From Elephas maximus indicus (Eukaryota; Chordata; Mammalia; Proboscidea; Elephantidae), in assembly GCF_024166365.1 (NCBI RefSeq), contig NC_064831.1:28014768-28078767 (forward strand): a DNA stretch of 64,000 bases. Direction: 5' to 3'. The notes below the pieces were generated by a model. It was not told the DNA's origin. It made no database searches and saw only the letters and a program-made list of their open reading frames with translations. Below, in pieces: positions 1 through 11,507 of the stretch; position 1 is the first letter of the stretch; every line of letters begins with the position of its first letter. The position numbers and the translations under genes were made by a program.

Positions 1-103
1 CTTTAATTAAAGCCAACAATAATTGATTATCAGGTTTAATTAAGAGACACTAAGTAAACTATTTCAACTTGTTACCTAGCAAGCTCATGTTGTTGATTGA
101 TAG

Positions 104-244
104 GTATGCGCCAAGCACTGTGCTAGGTGCTTCCATGTGTATTACCTGTTTTTCCATTTTATAAATGTGGAAAGTGAAGCACAGAGATATTAAGTAATTT
201 AGTCTACATCACCCAGCAGCTGGTAAGTATTAGGACTACGCTTT
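104..244 (-). repeat. MIR SINE (ancient)
   Basis: The block reads in reverse orientation as the MIR core: a segment like 'agcactgtgctaggtgctt', then a segment resembling the reverse complement of the conserved cytosine-poor core ('gaagcacagagatattaag'), then 'cagctggtaagt'. It is diverged and has no intact tRNA head. MIRs are mammal-wide tRNA-derived SINEs, long inactive. Assignment is by motif recall, not alignment. Confidence 0.7.
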
Positions 245-2489
245 TTTTCCCCTAGGTCGAGCTACAAGTAGGAACAACACAATTACTTATGAAATCAGGT
301 AAAACAAATTAAGTGAGCTCTTTCCCAAAAGCAACTGAGCCCACAGAAACTATGACACCTTGAAAAAACTGCCCTTTGTTTTTTTAGAACTTCTACTACC
401 TGGCTGCATTGTTTAACTTTCTTTCCATATGCTTGCTGTGAGGTATCTTGTGATGAACTCTCAAGCCTTTAACATGTTCAGAAGAACAATTACGTATATG
501 AAGTTGATTTCCTCTGTCAGTAAATTTACTTAAGATGCTAGACAGACTTCAATCAATCAAAACCTGATTCTCCATCCCTTCCCCTCCAGCTGCCCCCTGC
601 CTTCTCCTGCCACGTGCCTAGGATTACATTAGACCTAAGGAAAAAAGGTCCAGCCAACCTTTGAGGACTTTTAGCCTCATTGAACTAACAACATTTCAAC
701 CATCGAACAACGAAACAATTCTTCACAATGATGTGTTGTCGGTTCTGTTACAATAAAATTGTTGTAAAAACTAGTAATTTGAAGTGGAGGGGAGTGGGGC
801 TAGATAACTTCAGGCTCACTGTACACAATTGTTTTCCCTGCAGGAATTTCAGTAACCAACATGGTTTTTACAGCAGAAATAAGAAATACTCTGAAAATGC
901 CTGCTGTTATCGAAAGTTAAAAATAAGAAATTGGTAGACTAAAGCTAGTAAGAACAGATGTAAATCCTTTTCTTTTGCTCCTAAATCCGCACACTCAGTA
1001 ACTGTTTTTTCTCTATCACCTTTGGCCTTTCCTTTGAAATTTTGCTTTTATCAAAGTTCAAAATCCCCAAAGATAAACCACAGAGCAAAAGAACACAGGG
1101 GTAAACAGTGTACCACATAACAGAGCAACCAGGCAGCGAAGCAGCAGGACAGCCTTCGCTTTGCAAAGGAACACTTCCCAAACGTGACTGGCATTACAAC
1201 CAGCTGCCGTCTGCTTAATGAACATCTTGTTCCTTAATTAATTAAGTTGTATCCAAACCATTTAATGAAAACTATCAGGGAAATTCATGGATAATCAAAA
1301 GCTTTTTATGTGTCATACATAATTGCCTTAAGTGTCCAGAACAATGATCAGAAAGGATAGAACTAGGCAGCAAAAACTTCAGGAGGAGGTGGGCCACGCA
1401 ATGAGAAAATAAAATGTATCGCGAGCTGTGCAGATGACATGAACGGCGTCTCCGTGGGAAACAATTCCGGTGGGAAGAGTTTAAAGAGGAAAAATAAAGG
1501 GGTGTGGTAGCAAACTGGTTAAGCCGTGTGGTCGATAATAACTCTCGGAATTTCATAATGAACATCAGTGGCCACCAATAGGTAATAGCTCTTAGATGTA
1601 AGTAACAGCTCTAGGTAGCTTTCCCACAATCTAACTCCCAGTTTGCAATTGAAATAACTCAGGATGTATGTGGTTACACCTGAAAATATTTATTAGCAAG
1701 CAGGGAAATAAATAGAAACCTGTTTTGTAAGGTCAAGTCCCAGCTCTCTGACATGCTAGGCACTCTGACCATAACTGGCATAAAAGATTCATTAGCAACG
1801 AAAGCAAAATATTTCAAAGGTAGGGTCAACTGGCCTTGTGTTCCACATCAGCCAACCACACTTCTCTGAATGGGAGGCTGCTCACAGTCCACATTTTGGA
1901 ATCAAGCCATGGGCATCGCTCTAAAGGCTACAGACTATTGGGCCAGCTAAATTCTTATATGCTGTTCATATTTCTGGCTAATCCACATATCTTGAATACG
2001 ATTAATTTCATTAGTAAAAACTAATTTCTAATACTTATTTTGCTAATTCACAAAGCAGCTAGTGCTATCAGAACGAAAGCTGGTTGAAGAGCATATAGGA
2101 GCTCTCCCCTCTGAGAGTAGTCTTTTGGTTAAGTGCCACATCACCACCCTGAAGTGAGTACTGTTCCCTATTCGGGTAACTAACCACTGCTCATGTAGAT
2201 TAAAACTAATTAACACACTCCTGCATATCACACAGTCTCTGATGAGGCATTTTAAAAGGTAAATTACCATCGACACAGCAGGCAGGAAACAGCCACGAAT
2301 CCAGGAGTGAAACGGTGTTTGAAGCAGAAGGAATGTTGGCCCACATGATGGAGGCAAAATATGCCAGATTATGGAAATGCTGACTGCCAGAGGAAGTAGA
2401 TTCAACAGCCTTCAGGGAACTCCTGAACAGGGGACCAGCCTAAAGATGACAGACTGGGTCAGAAGAATCAAGTTTAAGATCATGGGCAC
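245..2489. other. No gene recognised
   Basis: About 2.2 kb of AT-rich sequence. Short open frames occur on both strands, but none has recognisable protein motifs or convincing splice sites, and I could not assign a repeat family. It may be intergenic or intronic. Confidence 0.5.
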
Positions 2490-2705
2490 TAGAGAAGGAC
2501 AACCAGGTGTGAAAATGAGTTCTACCATTCACTAGCTGTAGGTACTTGGGCAAATTACCTCTATGCCTCACTTTCTTCATCCATAAAATAGAGATAATTT
2601 TAATGTCTAATTCATCATTTTGTTGAGAAGTCAGTTATAAAATAATATAATGTAAAGTACTTATGATAATATCTGGTACTAGTAAGTGGTGAATAAATGT
2701 TAGCT
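2490..2705 (+). repeat. MIR SINE (ancient)
   Basis: Forward-orientation MIR: 'ttcactagctgtaggta', 'cttgggcaaattacctct', 'atgcctcactttcttcat' and 'aaaatagagataat' follow the MIR core in order. The 3' part ends near 'ggtgaataaatgtt', as in the MIR/L2-type tail. Diverged throughout, with no TSD seen. Confidence 0.75.
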
Positions 2706-4030
2706 ACAAATATAAAGAGATAAGAGCATAAAAGAGGGTGTGGAAACAGGGATGTAAGAGAGTATAGCCCTAGATTGTACCCATGTGATAATGAGCCCCT
2801 GGCATGTCCCTCTACCACCTAGGCAATAACAATGAGTACTTGTTAGAAGCTGTCCCTCCTTTTCCCCGACTTTGATTATATGTAAAATTCACATTTGCAG
2901 GATTGAACTAGCCCCTGAGTCTGATCACCATGTCACAATACCCAAAATGGAGCTCTTATAATTTAGAAGCGATGCTAACCCCATCAGTGTCAACTTACTG
3001 CAAGGTATACTCGTTCAACAAAGCATGGAGTATAAAAATCTTATCAACTTAACAGAGAGGTAGGATAACGTGCTCAGGGCCATTCCACTAGAAACATTAA
3101 AAATGAAGACAAAACATCTCAGAAAAACTAAAATGATGAATGATATAATTTAACATAAAAAATTTTGATTTGCAAGAAAATTTCAGGATTCTCTTTTGGG
3201 TATAAAAGGGCATAATGATAGTCAAAAACTGTTCTGTTGATGGAATGAATAGACTCTAACACGCATCAGTGTGAAAAATAGGCCGCTTTCTTTATGGCTA
3301 AAAGAATAGCTCAGTCAGGAGCTTCAAACCTCAGGCCAAAATTAACATTTTTATCCAAAATTGCAAAAGAGATTAATCTCTCTTTCCAATAAATTTCCTA
3401 AACTTTTTTACTGTTTGTCACAGGACTGTCTCCCTCTGGCTGATGAATCTTAATGGGAGGTCTGAGAGAAAGGGTCACTATGAAGACATATCACTTGCTA
3501 GTTGATGTCAACTTTTTGAACCCTGTAAGGCCCCAAATTTATTGCTATTCCCTTCTTCTGTTTGAAAACACGCCAATTCTAACTTGAGCAGATCTCTTTC
3601 TCACAATATCTTGTTAACAGCCTCAGAAGGCCACAGGCATGCCTACCTTCAAATTAGCTTTTTCACCAGTTCCAGTGGTCTAGGCAGCTCCAGTCATTGC
3701 ATTAGCTCCTTGAGAATCACTCTCTTCGATCTGCAGGCTGAGAGAATTGCCAGTAGCTTCTTGGAAGTTTTCTTGGAAGTTGCCGAGATTTACAGCGGCT
3801 TGCAGGCAGCTCTCAAGCACTGCTGGGTGAGATCAGCAGTAAGAGACCCTGACCTTCACTCCTTTAGTCCTTCCATAGGTCACAGAAGCCACTAATTCCC
3901 CATACGAAATTGCTTTATTCTTAGAAGATAGATTGATTTTGTATTCTGACAAGCCCAAACAGTTATACCATATTTCATCAAACTAAGGTATCATCAAATG
4001 TAAGACCCACCATTATTTTATCCAACTAAA
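2706..4030. other. No gene recognised
   Basis: About 1.3 kb without a recognisable gene. A 103-codon open frame near 3584-3895 has no recognisable domain and no convincing splice or promoter context, so it is not called. The right edge is the insertion site of the young L1. Confidence 0.5.
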
Positions 4031-4043
4031 AAGAAAAAGGTTG
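4031..4043 (+). repeat. Target-site duplication, left, of L1 copy 1
   Basis: The 13-mer 'aagaaaaaggttg' occurs here directly before the L1 5' end and again at 11495-11507 directly after the A-rich tail. The A-rich start fits the usual L1 endonuclease target. A perfect duplication supports a fairly recent, complete insertion. Confidence 0.85.
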
Positions 4044-4053
4044 AGACAGGGCC

Positions 4054-4063
4054 AAGATGGCGG
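4054..4063 (+). promoter_or_regulatory. YY1-like box at L1 5' end
   Basis: AAGATGGCGG lies about 10 bases from the element start. In human L1 a YY1 site of this form near the 5' end directs accurate transcription start. The same box sits at the 5' end of the second young copy (27392-27401), and a similar one in the old L1 near 29503. The role here is by analogy. Confidence 0.6.
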
Positions 4064-4239
4064 ACTAGGGAGACACTACCCCGGATCCCTCTTGCAACAA
4101 AGACTCGGAAAAACAAGTGAATCGATCAAGTACATAACAGTCTACGAACCCTGAACAACAAACACAGATTTAGAGACAGAAAACGAACAAACACGGGGAA
4201 GCAGCGATTGTTTTCGGAGCCTGGAGCCAGCGTCTCAGT

Positions 4240-4740
4240 CAGGTAACCTTTGGCGCCTGATTTAGGGCAGAGCCCAGCGGAGCTGACGGCGCAAACAAGG
4301 GGCCCAGCCCTAGCCCCCTGAACTCACTCCAGGAGGGGGCCCAGCCGGTTCGGGCGGGCGGCGTGACGACGCAGCCGGTGGGAGAAGTCCCTGGGAGGCA
4401 GTGACTGGTCTTGGAGCTGGGAGAGCAGCATCCCAGCCGGGGAACCATCCCGCCGGGATTTTGACTGGGCGCTGGCACAGCACAAGCACAGAGAGCTGCT
4501 CCACTCCCCTGAACTAACCCCAGGAGGGGGCCCAGCCTGTCCCCGGGGGCGGCGCAGTGACAGCTGGCGGGACAAGAAGTCCCCGGGAGGCAGCGACTGA
4601 TTTTGGAGTCAGGAGTGCACCGTGCCAGCAGGGGAAAATTTACGCTGGGCGTGGGACTGGCAGCGGAGGATCTGATGGCGGCTTCAGTGGGCCAGATCCC
4701 CAGGGGGCAATCTCCACAGAGCCAGCACACATAGGCGACA
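4240..4740 (+). repeat. Tandem ~190-bp units in L1 5'UTR
   Basis: The GC-rich 5'UTR contains two diverged copies of one unit. Landmark 'gaactcactccaggaggg' at 4320 recurs as 'gaactaaccccaggaggg' at 4511, about 191 bp later, each followed by a GGCGGCG stretch, 'agtccc..gggaggcag' and 'cagc..ggggaa'. The second young copy shows the same pair with spacing near 189 bp (26940 and 27129). This resembles the monomer-type promoters of mouse L1, though only two units are seen. Confidence 0.65.
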
Positions 4741-4894
4741 CGCCCCGCGGGAATCTCAGATATAATAGTCATTCCAAGCAAGACAAGCAACTCTGGCTAT
4801 ATTCTGAGGTGCTACTTTCCTATCTCTCTGATCCCTCCCCCATCATTCCCAGGCGGCTTCATTAACATCGCAACTGCTTGAGTCAGAGGGAGAA

Positions 4895-4923
4895 CGGCTC
4901 CGGCTCCGGCTCCGGCTCCGCGG
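4895..4923 (+). repeat. GGCTCC hexamer microrepeat in L1 5'UTR
   Basis: Four tandem GGCTCC units just upstream of a T-rich run. The inverted copy has only about two units at the matching site (near 26562-26575), so the length varies between copies. Confidence 0.8.
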
Positions 4924-5213
4924 CGGCTTTGCTTTTCCTCCTTTTTTTTTTTTTTCTTTTGGTCTTTTCCTAACCCACTCTTTCGGCCTGAGAGAAGGAA
5001 CAAAAAAAAAAAAAAAAAAACCCAGGGACCAAAAATCCACCCCTAATGGGACTAAAAACACAGAACCAGCTACAGCCAAGCATATATGATCCAAATCTCA
5101 GACTTTCATCCTTACAGGGAACAAGGTGCTGATTATAATCCAAAGGCAATTCTGATAGGGCTCTGACTGCATTTTTTTTTAGCGGATTTTCTGGAAAAAC
5201 TAGTTTCCCAGTG

Positions 5214-6231
5214 ATGGCTCGGAGACAGCAGTCCATATCAAACCACATAAAGAAGCAGACCATGACAGCTTCTACAACCCCCCAAACAAAAGAATCAAAA
5301 TCTTTCCCAAATGAAGATGCAATCCTGGAATTATCAGATACAGAATATAAAAAACTAATTTACAGAATGCTTCAAGACATCAGAAACGAAATAAGGCAAA
5401 CTGCAGAAAAAGCCAAGGAACACACTGATAAAACTGTTGAAGAACTCAAAAAGGTTATTCAAGAACATAGTGGAAAAATTAATAAGTTGCAAGAATCCAT
5501 AGAGAGACAGCACGTAGAAATCCAAAAGATTAACAATAAAATTACAGAATTAGACAACGCAATAGGAAGTCAGAGGAGCAGACTCGAGCAGTTAGAATGC
5601 AGACTGGGACATCTGGAGGACCAGGGAATTAACACCAACATAGCTGAAAAAAAAATCAGATAAAAGAATTTAAAAAAATGAAGAAACCCTAAGAATCATG
5701 TGGGACTCTATCCAGAAGGATAACTTGCGTGTGATTGGAGTCCCAGGACAGGGAGGGAGGACAGAAAACACAGAGAAAATAGTTGAAGAACTCCTGACAG
5801 AAAACTTCCCTGACATCATGAAAGACGAAAGGATATCTATCCAAGATGCTCATCGAACCCCATTTAAGATTGATCCAAAAAGAAAAACACCAAGACATAT
5901 TATCATCAAACTCGCCAAAACCAAAGATAAAGTGAAAATTTTAAAAGCAGCCAGGGAGAAAAGAAAGGTTTCCTTCAAGGGAGAATCAATAAGAATAAGT
6001 TCAGACTACTCAGCAGAAACCATGCAGGCAAGAAGGGAATGGGACGACATGTACAGAGCACTGAAGGAGAAAAACTGCCAGCCAAGGATCATATATCCAG
6101 CAAAACTCTCTCTGAAATACGAAGGTGAAATTAAGATATTCACAGATAAACACAAGTTTAGAGAATTTGCAAAAACCAAACCAAAGCTACAAGAAATACT
6201 AAAGGATATTGTTTGGTCAGAAAACCAATAA
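5214..6231 (+). pseudogene. L1 ORF1 (RNA-binding chaperone), copy 1, frame-broken
   Basis: ORF1p is the trimeric RNA chaperone that packages L1 RNA in a cytoplasmic particle. The ATG at 5214 starts MARRQQSISNHIKKQ. The first frame (to 5663, 149 residues) covers the N-terminus and a long charged coiled coil, from about residue 50 to 140. It ends just after an A9 run at 5647-5655. The second frame (ATG 5698 to stop 6231, 177 residues) holds the RRM and C-terminal domain, with motifs 'RHIIIKLAKTKDK', 'AREKRKVSFKG', 'QARREWDDMYRALKEKN' and 'RIIYPAKLSL'. The frames differ by one base, so a full ORF1p cannot be made without frameshifting. A TAA (about 5670) also interrupts the second frame upstream of MWDS. 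The inverted copy shares the A9 frame change but lacks this TAA. An older L1 in the window appears to have one base fewer there. Confidence 0.9.
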
Positions 6232-6682
6232 TATCAGATACCAGCACAACACAAGGTCACAAAACAGAACATCCTGATATCAAGTCAAATAAGGAAATCA
6301 CAAAAACAAATTAAGATTAATTAAAAAAAAAATACTCATAACAGGGAATAACGGAAGTCAATATATAAAAGATCACAATAATCAAAAAGAGGCACTAAAT
6401 ACAGGAGGCATAGAACTGCCATATGGAGAGTGATACAAGGCGATATAGAACGATACAAGTTAGGTTTTTACTTAGAAAAATAGGGGTAAATAAGGTAAAC
6501 ACAAAGAGGTATAACAACTCCATAACTCAAGATAAAAGCCAAGAAAAACGTAACGACTCAACAAAAATAAAGTCAAACACTACGAAAATGAGGATCTCAC
6601 AATTTAATAAGAAAAACGTCTTAGCACAAAAAAGTATGTGGAAAAATGAAATGGTCAACAACACACATAAAAAGGCATCAAA

Positions 6683-9600
6683 ATGACAACACTAAACACT
6701 TATTTATCTATAATTATGCTGAATGTAAATGGGCTAAATGCACCAATTAAGAGACAGAGAGTCTCGGACTGGATAAAGAAACAAGATCCGTCTATATGCT
6801 GCCTACAAGAGACACACCTTAGACTCAGAGACACAAACTAAAACTCAAAAGATGGGAAAAAGTATATCAAGCAAACAATAAGCAAAAAAGAAGAGGAGCA
6901 GCAATATAAATCTCTGACAAAATAGACTTTAGACTTAAATCCATCACAAAGGATAAAGAAGGACACTACATAATGATAAAAGGGACAATTGATCAGGAAG
7001 ACATAACCATATTAAATATTTATGCACCCAATGACAGGGCTGCAAGATACATAAATCAAATTTTAACAGAATTGAAAAGTGAGATAGACACCTCCACAAT
7101 TATAGTAGGAGACTTCAACACACCACTTTCGGAGAAGGACAGGACATCCAGTAAGAAGCTCAATAGAGACACGGAAGACCTAATTACAACAATCAACCAA
7201 CTTGACCTCATTGACTTATACAGAACTCTCCACCCAACTGCTTCAAAGTATACTTTTTTTCTAGCACACATGGAACATTCTCTAGAATAGACCACATATT
7301 AGGTCATAAAACAAACCTTTGCAGAGTCCAAAACATCGAAATATTACCAAGCATCTTCTCAGACCACAAGGCAATGAAACTAGAAATCAATAACAGAAAA
7401 ACTAGGGAAAAGAAATCAAATACTTGGAAAATGAACAATACCCTCCTGAAAAAAGACTGGGTTACAGAAGACATCAAGGAGGGAATAAGGAAATTCATAG
7501 AATGCAACGAGAATGAAAATACTTCCTATCAAAACCTCTGGGACACAGCAAAAGCAGTGCTCAGAGGCCAATTTATATCGATAAATGCACACATACAAAA
7601 ATAAGAAAGAGCCAAAATCAGAGAACTCTCCCTACAACTTGAACAAATAGAAAGTGAGCAACAAAAGAATCCATCAGGCACCAGAAGAAAACAAATAATA
7701 AAAATTAGAGCTGAACTAAAGGAATTAGAGAACAGAAAAACAATTGAAAGAATTAACAAAGCCAAAAGCTGGTTCTTTGAAAACATTAACAAAATTGATA
7801 AACCATTGGCTAGACTGACTAAAGAAATACAGGAAAGGAAACAAATAACCTGAATAAGAAACGAGAAGGACCACATCACAACAGAACCAACTGAAATTAA
7901 AAGAGTCATATCAGATTATTATGAAAAATTGTACTCTAACAAATTTGCAAACCTAGAAGAAATGGATGAATTCCTAGAAAAACACTACCTACCTAAACTA
8001 ACACATTCAGAAGTAGAACAACTAAATAGACCCATAACAAAAAAAGAGATTGAAAAGGTAATCAAAAAACGCCCAACAAAAAAAAGCCCTGGCCCGGACG
8101 GCTTCACTGTAGAGTTCTACCAAACTTTCAGAGAAGAGTTAACCCCACTACAACTGAAGGTATTTCAAAGCATAGAACAAGACGGAATACTACCCAACTC
8201 ATTCTATGAAGCCACCATCTCCCTGATACCAAAACCAGGTAAAGACATTACAAAAAAAGAAAATTACAGGCCTATATCCCTCATGAACATAGATGCAAAA
8301 ATCCTCAACAAAATTCTAGCCAACAGAATACAACAACATATCAAAAAAATAATTCACCACGATCAAGTGGGATTTATAGCAGGTATGCAAGGCTGGTTTA
8401 ATATCAGAAAAACCATTAATGTAATCCATCACATAAATAAAACAAAAGACAAAAACCACATGATCTTATCAATTGATGCAGAAAAGGCATTTGACAAAGT
8501 CCAACACCCATTTATGATAAAAACTCTTAGCAAAATAGGAATTGAAGGAAAATTCCTCAACATAATAAAGGGCATCTATGCAAAGCCAACAGCCAATATC
8601 ACTCTAAATGGAGAGAAGCTGAAAGCATTTCCCTTGAGAACAGGAACCAGACAAGGATGCCCCTTATCACTGCTCTTATTCAACATCGTGCTAGAAGTCC
8701 TAGCCAGGGCAATTAGGCTAGACAAAGAAATAAAAGGCATCCTGGTTGGCAAGGAGGAAGTAAAATTATCTCTATTTGCAGATGACATGATCTTATACAC
8801 AGAAAACCCTAAGGAATCCTCCAGAAAACGACTGAAACTAATAGAAGAGTTTGGCAGAGTCTCAGGTTATAAAATAAACATACAAAAATCACTTGGATTC
8901 CTCTACATCAACAAAAAGAACATCGAAGAGGAAATCACCAAATCAATACCATTCACAGTAGCCCCCAAGAAGATAAAATACTTAGGAATAAATCTTACCA
9001 AGGATGTAAAAGACCTATACAAAGAAAACTACAAAGCTCTACTACAAGAAATTAAAAAGGACATACTTAAGTGGAAAAACATACCTTGCTCATGGATAGG
9101 AAGACTTAACATAGTAAAAATGTCTATTCTACCAAAAGCCGTCTATACATATAACGCACTTCCGATCCAAATTCCAATGTCATTTTTTAAGGTGATAGAG
9201 AAACAAATCACCAGTTTCATATGGAAGGGAAAGAAGCCTCGGATAAGCAAAGCATTATTGAAAAAGAAGAAGAAAGTGGGAGGCCTCACTCTACCTGATT
9301 TCAGAAGCTATTATACAGCCACAGTAGTCAAAACAGCCTGGTACTGGTACAACAACAGGCACATAGACCAATGGAACAGAATTGAGAACCCAGATATAAA
9401 TCCATCCACGTATGAGCAGCTGATATTTGACAAAGGCCCAGTGTCAGTTAATTGGGGAAACGATAGTCTTTTTAACAAATGGTGCTGGCATAACTGGATA
9501 TCCATTTGCAAAAAAATGAAACAGGACCCATACCTCACACCATGCACAAAAACTAACTCCAAGTGGATCAAAGACCTAAACATAAAGACTAAAACGATAA

Positions 9601-10493
9601 AGATCGTCGCAGAAAAAATAGGGACAACCCTAGCAGCCCTAATACAAGGCATAAACAGAATACAAAACATTACCAAAAATGACGAAGAGAAACCCGATAA
9701 CTGGGAGCTCCTAAAAATCAAACACCTATGCTCATCTAAAGACTTCACCAAAAGAGTAAAAAGACCACCTACAGACTGGGAAAGAATTTCCAGCTATGAC
9801 ATCTCCGACCAGCGCCTGATCTCTAAAATCTACATGATTCTGTCAAAACTCAACCACAAAAAGACAAACAACCCAATCAAGAAGTGGGCAAAGGATATGA
9901 ACACACACTTCACTAAAGAAGATATTCAGGCAGCTAACAGATACATGAGAAAATGCTCTCGATCATTAGCCATTAGAGAAATGCAAATTAAAACTACGAT
10001 GAGATTCCATCTCACTCCAACAAGGCTGGCATTAATCCAAAAAATACAAAATAATAGATGTTGGAGAGGCTGCGGAGAAATTGGAACTCTTATACACTGC
10101 TGGTGGGAATGTAAAATGGTACAACCACTTTGGAAATCTATCTGGCGTTATCCTAAACAGTTGGAAATAGAACTACCATACAACCCAGAAATCCCACTCC
10201 TCGGAATATACCCTAGAGAAACAAGAGCCTTCACACAAACAGATATATGCACACCCATGTTTATTGCAGCTCTGTTTACAATAGCAAAAAGCTGGAAGCA
10301 ACCAAGGTGTCCATCAACGGATGAATGGGTAAATAAATTGTGGTATATTCACACAATGGAATACTACGCATCGATAAAGAACAGTGACGAATCTGTGAAA
10401 CATTTCATAACATGGAGGAACCTGCAAGGCATTATGCTGAGTGAAATTAGTCAGAGGCAAAAGGACAAATATTGTATAAGACCACTATTATAA
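6683..10493 (+). pseudogene. L1 ORF2 (endonuclease-reverse transcriptase), copy 1, broken N-terminal third
   Basis: ORF2p nicks target DNA and reverse-transcribes L1 RNA there. The ATG at 6683 opens with 'NVNGLNAP' and 'CLQETHL' of the AP-type endonuclease. Breaks seen by comparison with copy 2: a 4-base deletion near 6832-6838 (stop at 6839), TTA-to-TAA at 6907, one T lost from the run at 7254-7260, GAA-to-TAA at 7602, and CGA-to-TGA near 7851. Endonuclease motifs 'LNIYAPND', 'VGDFN' and 'SDHKAM' survive in pieces. From 7929 to 10493 there are 854 uninterrupted residues. These include 'SPGPDGF', 'FADD' (residues 283-286 of that stretch, the catalytic reverse transcriptase motif) and the Cys-rich CX3CX7HX4C motif near 10057-10110. 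The natural stop is at 10491. Confidence 0.93.
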
Positions 10494-11494
10494 GATCTTG
10501 AGAAATAGTATAAACTGAGAAGAACACATACTTTTGTGGTTACGAAGTGGGGAGGGAGGGAGGGAGAGGGTTTCTTATTGATTAATCGGTAGATAAGAAC
10601 TGCTTTAGGTGAAGGGAAGGACAACACTCAATACATGGAAGGTCAGCTCAATTGGACTGGATCAAAAGCAAAGAAGTTTCCGGAATAAAATGAATGCTTC
10701 AAAGGTCAGTGGAGCAAGGGCGGGGGTTTGGGGACCATGGTTTAAGGGGACTTCTAAGTCAATTGGCAAAATAATTCTATTATGAAAACATTCTGCATCC
10801 CACTTTGAAATGTGGCGTCTTAAATGCTAACAAGCGGCCTTCTAAGATGCATCAATTGGTCTCAACCCACCTGGAGCAAAGGAGAATGAAGAACACCAAG
10901 GTCACATGACAACTAAGAGCCCAAGAGACAGAAGGGGCCACATGAACCAGAGACCTACATCATCCTGAGACCAGAAGAACTGGTTGGTGCCCGGCCACAA
11001 TCGCTGACTGCCCTGACAGGGAGCACAACAGAGAACCCCTGAGGGAGCAGGAGATCAGTGGGATGCAGACCCCAAATTCTCATAAAAAGACCATACTTAA
11101 TGGTCTGACTGAGACCAGAGGAATCCCGGCGGCCAGGGTCCCCAGACCTTCTGTTGGCACAGGACAGGAACCATCCCCGAAGACAACTCATCAGACATGA
11201 AAGGGACTGGACAGTGGGTGGGGAGAGATGCTGATGAAGAGTGAGCCAATGATATCAGGTCGACACTTGAGATTGTGTTGGCATCTCCTGTCTGGAGGGG
11301 GGATGGGAGGATAGAGAGAGTGGGAAGCTGGCAAAATTGTCACGAAAGGAGAGACTGGAAGGGCTGACTCATTAGGGGGAGAGCAAGTGGGAGTACGGAG
11401 TAAGATGTATGCAAACTTATATGTGACGGACTGACTTGATTTGTAAACGTTCACTTGAAGCTCAATAAAAGTTAAAAAAAAAAAAAAAGAAAGA
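10494..11494 (+). other. L1 3'UTR and A-rich tail, copy 1
   Basis: About 970 bp of non-coding sequence after the ORF2 stop. It holds a guanine-rich tract near its start and ends 'ctcaataaaagtt' followed by A15 and GAAA repeats. The AATAAA at 11463-11468 is the expected polyadenylation signal. Confidence 0.85.
10548..10570 (+). repeat. G-tract (possible G-quadruplex) in L1 3'UTR
   Basis: At least four runs of three or more G separated by single A or GA. The same feature appears on the minus strand in the second young copy (about 20890-20911) and in the old L1 (about 15473-15495). Guanine-rich 3'UTR tracts are a known trait of mammalian L1s. Confidence 0.75.
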
Positions 11495-11507
11495 AAGAAA
11501 AAGGTTG
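11495..11507 (+). repeat. Target-site duplication, right, of L1 copy 1
   Basis: The 13-mer is identical to 4031-4043 and follows the A-rich tail. Confidence 0.85.

Larger units (their letters stand above)
4044..11494 (+). mobile_element. L1: Full-length young L1 retrotransposon, copy 1
   Basis: A complete non-LTR retrotransposon of about 7.45 kb. In order it has a GC-rich 5'UTR starting with a GCCAAGATGGCGG box, ORF1 (5214-6231), ORF2 (6683-10493), a 3'UTR with a guanine-rich tract, the end 'ctcaataaaagtt' and an A-rich tail. The 13-bp TSD frames both ends. L1 elements copy themselves by target-primed reverse transcription using ORF1p and ORF2p. This copy is close in sequence to the inverted copy at 19954-27413, so both are probably from one recent subfamily. 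ORF1 is frame-shifted and ORF2 carries at least five breaks, so it is expected to be non-autonomous. It inserted at the edge of an RTE fragment (11503-11596). Confidence 0.95.

Noticed and set aside
3584-3895. 103-codon open frame upstream of L1 copy 1
   Set aside because: No recognisable domain, no supported start or splice context, and composition typical of chance frames in this window.
4239-4865. Long open frames in the GC-rich part of L1 copy 1 (up to 183 codons, several frames and strands)
   Set aside because: They lie in the L1 5'UTR, whose GC-richness depletes stops. Several frames are open at once, the peptides are Pro/Gly/Ala-rich filler, and the matching region of copy 2 shows shifted frames.
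4239-11494. Possibility that copy 1 is an autonomous, active L1
   Set aside because: ORF1 is split by a frame change and a TAA, and ORF2 has two frameshifts and three stops in its first third.
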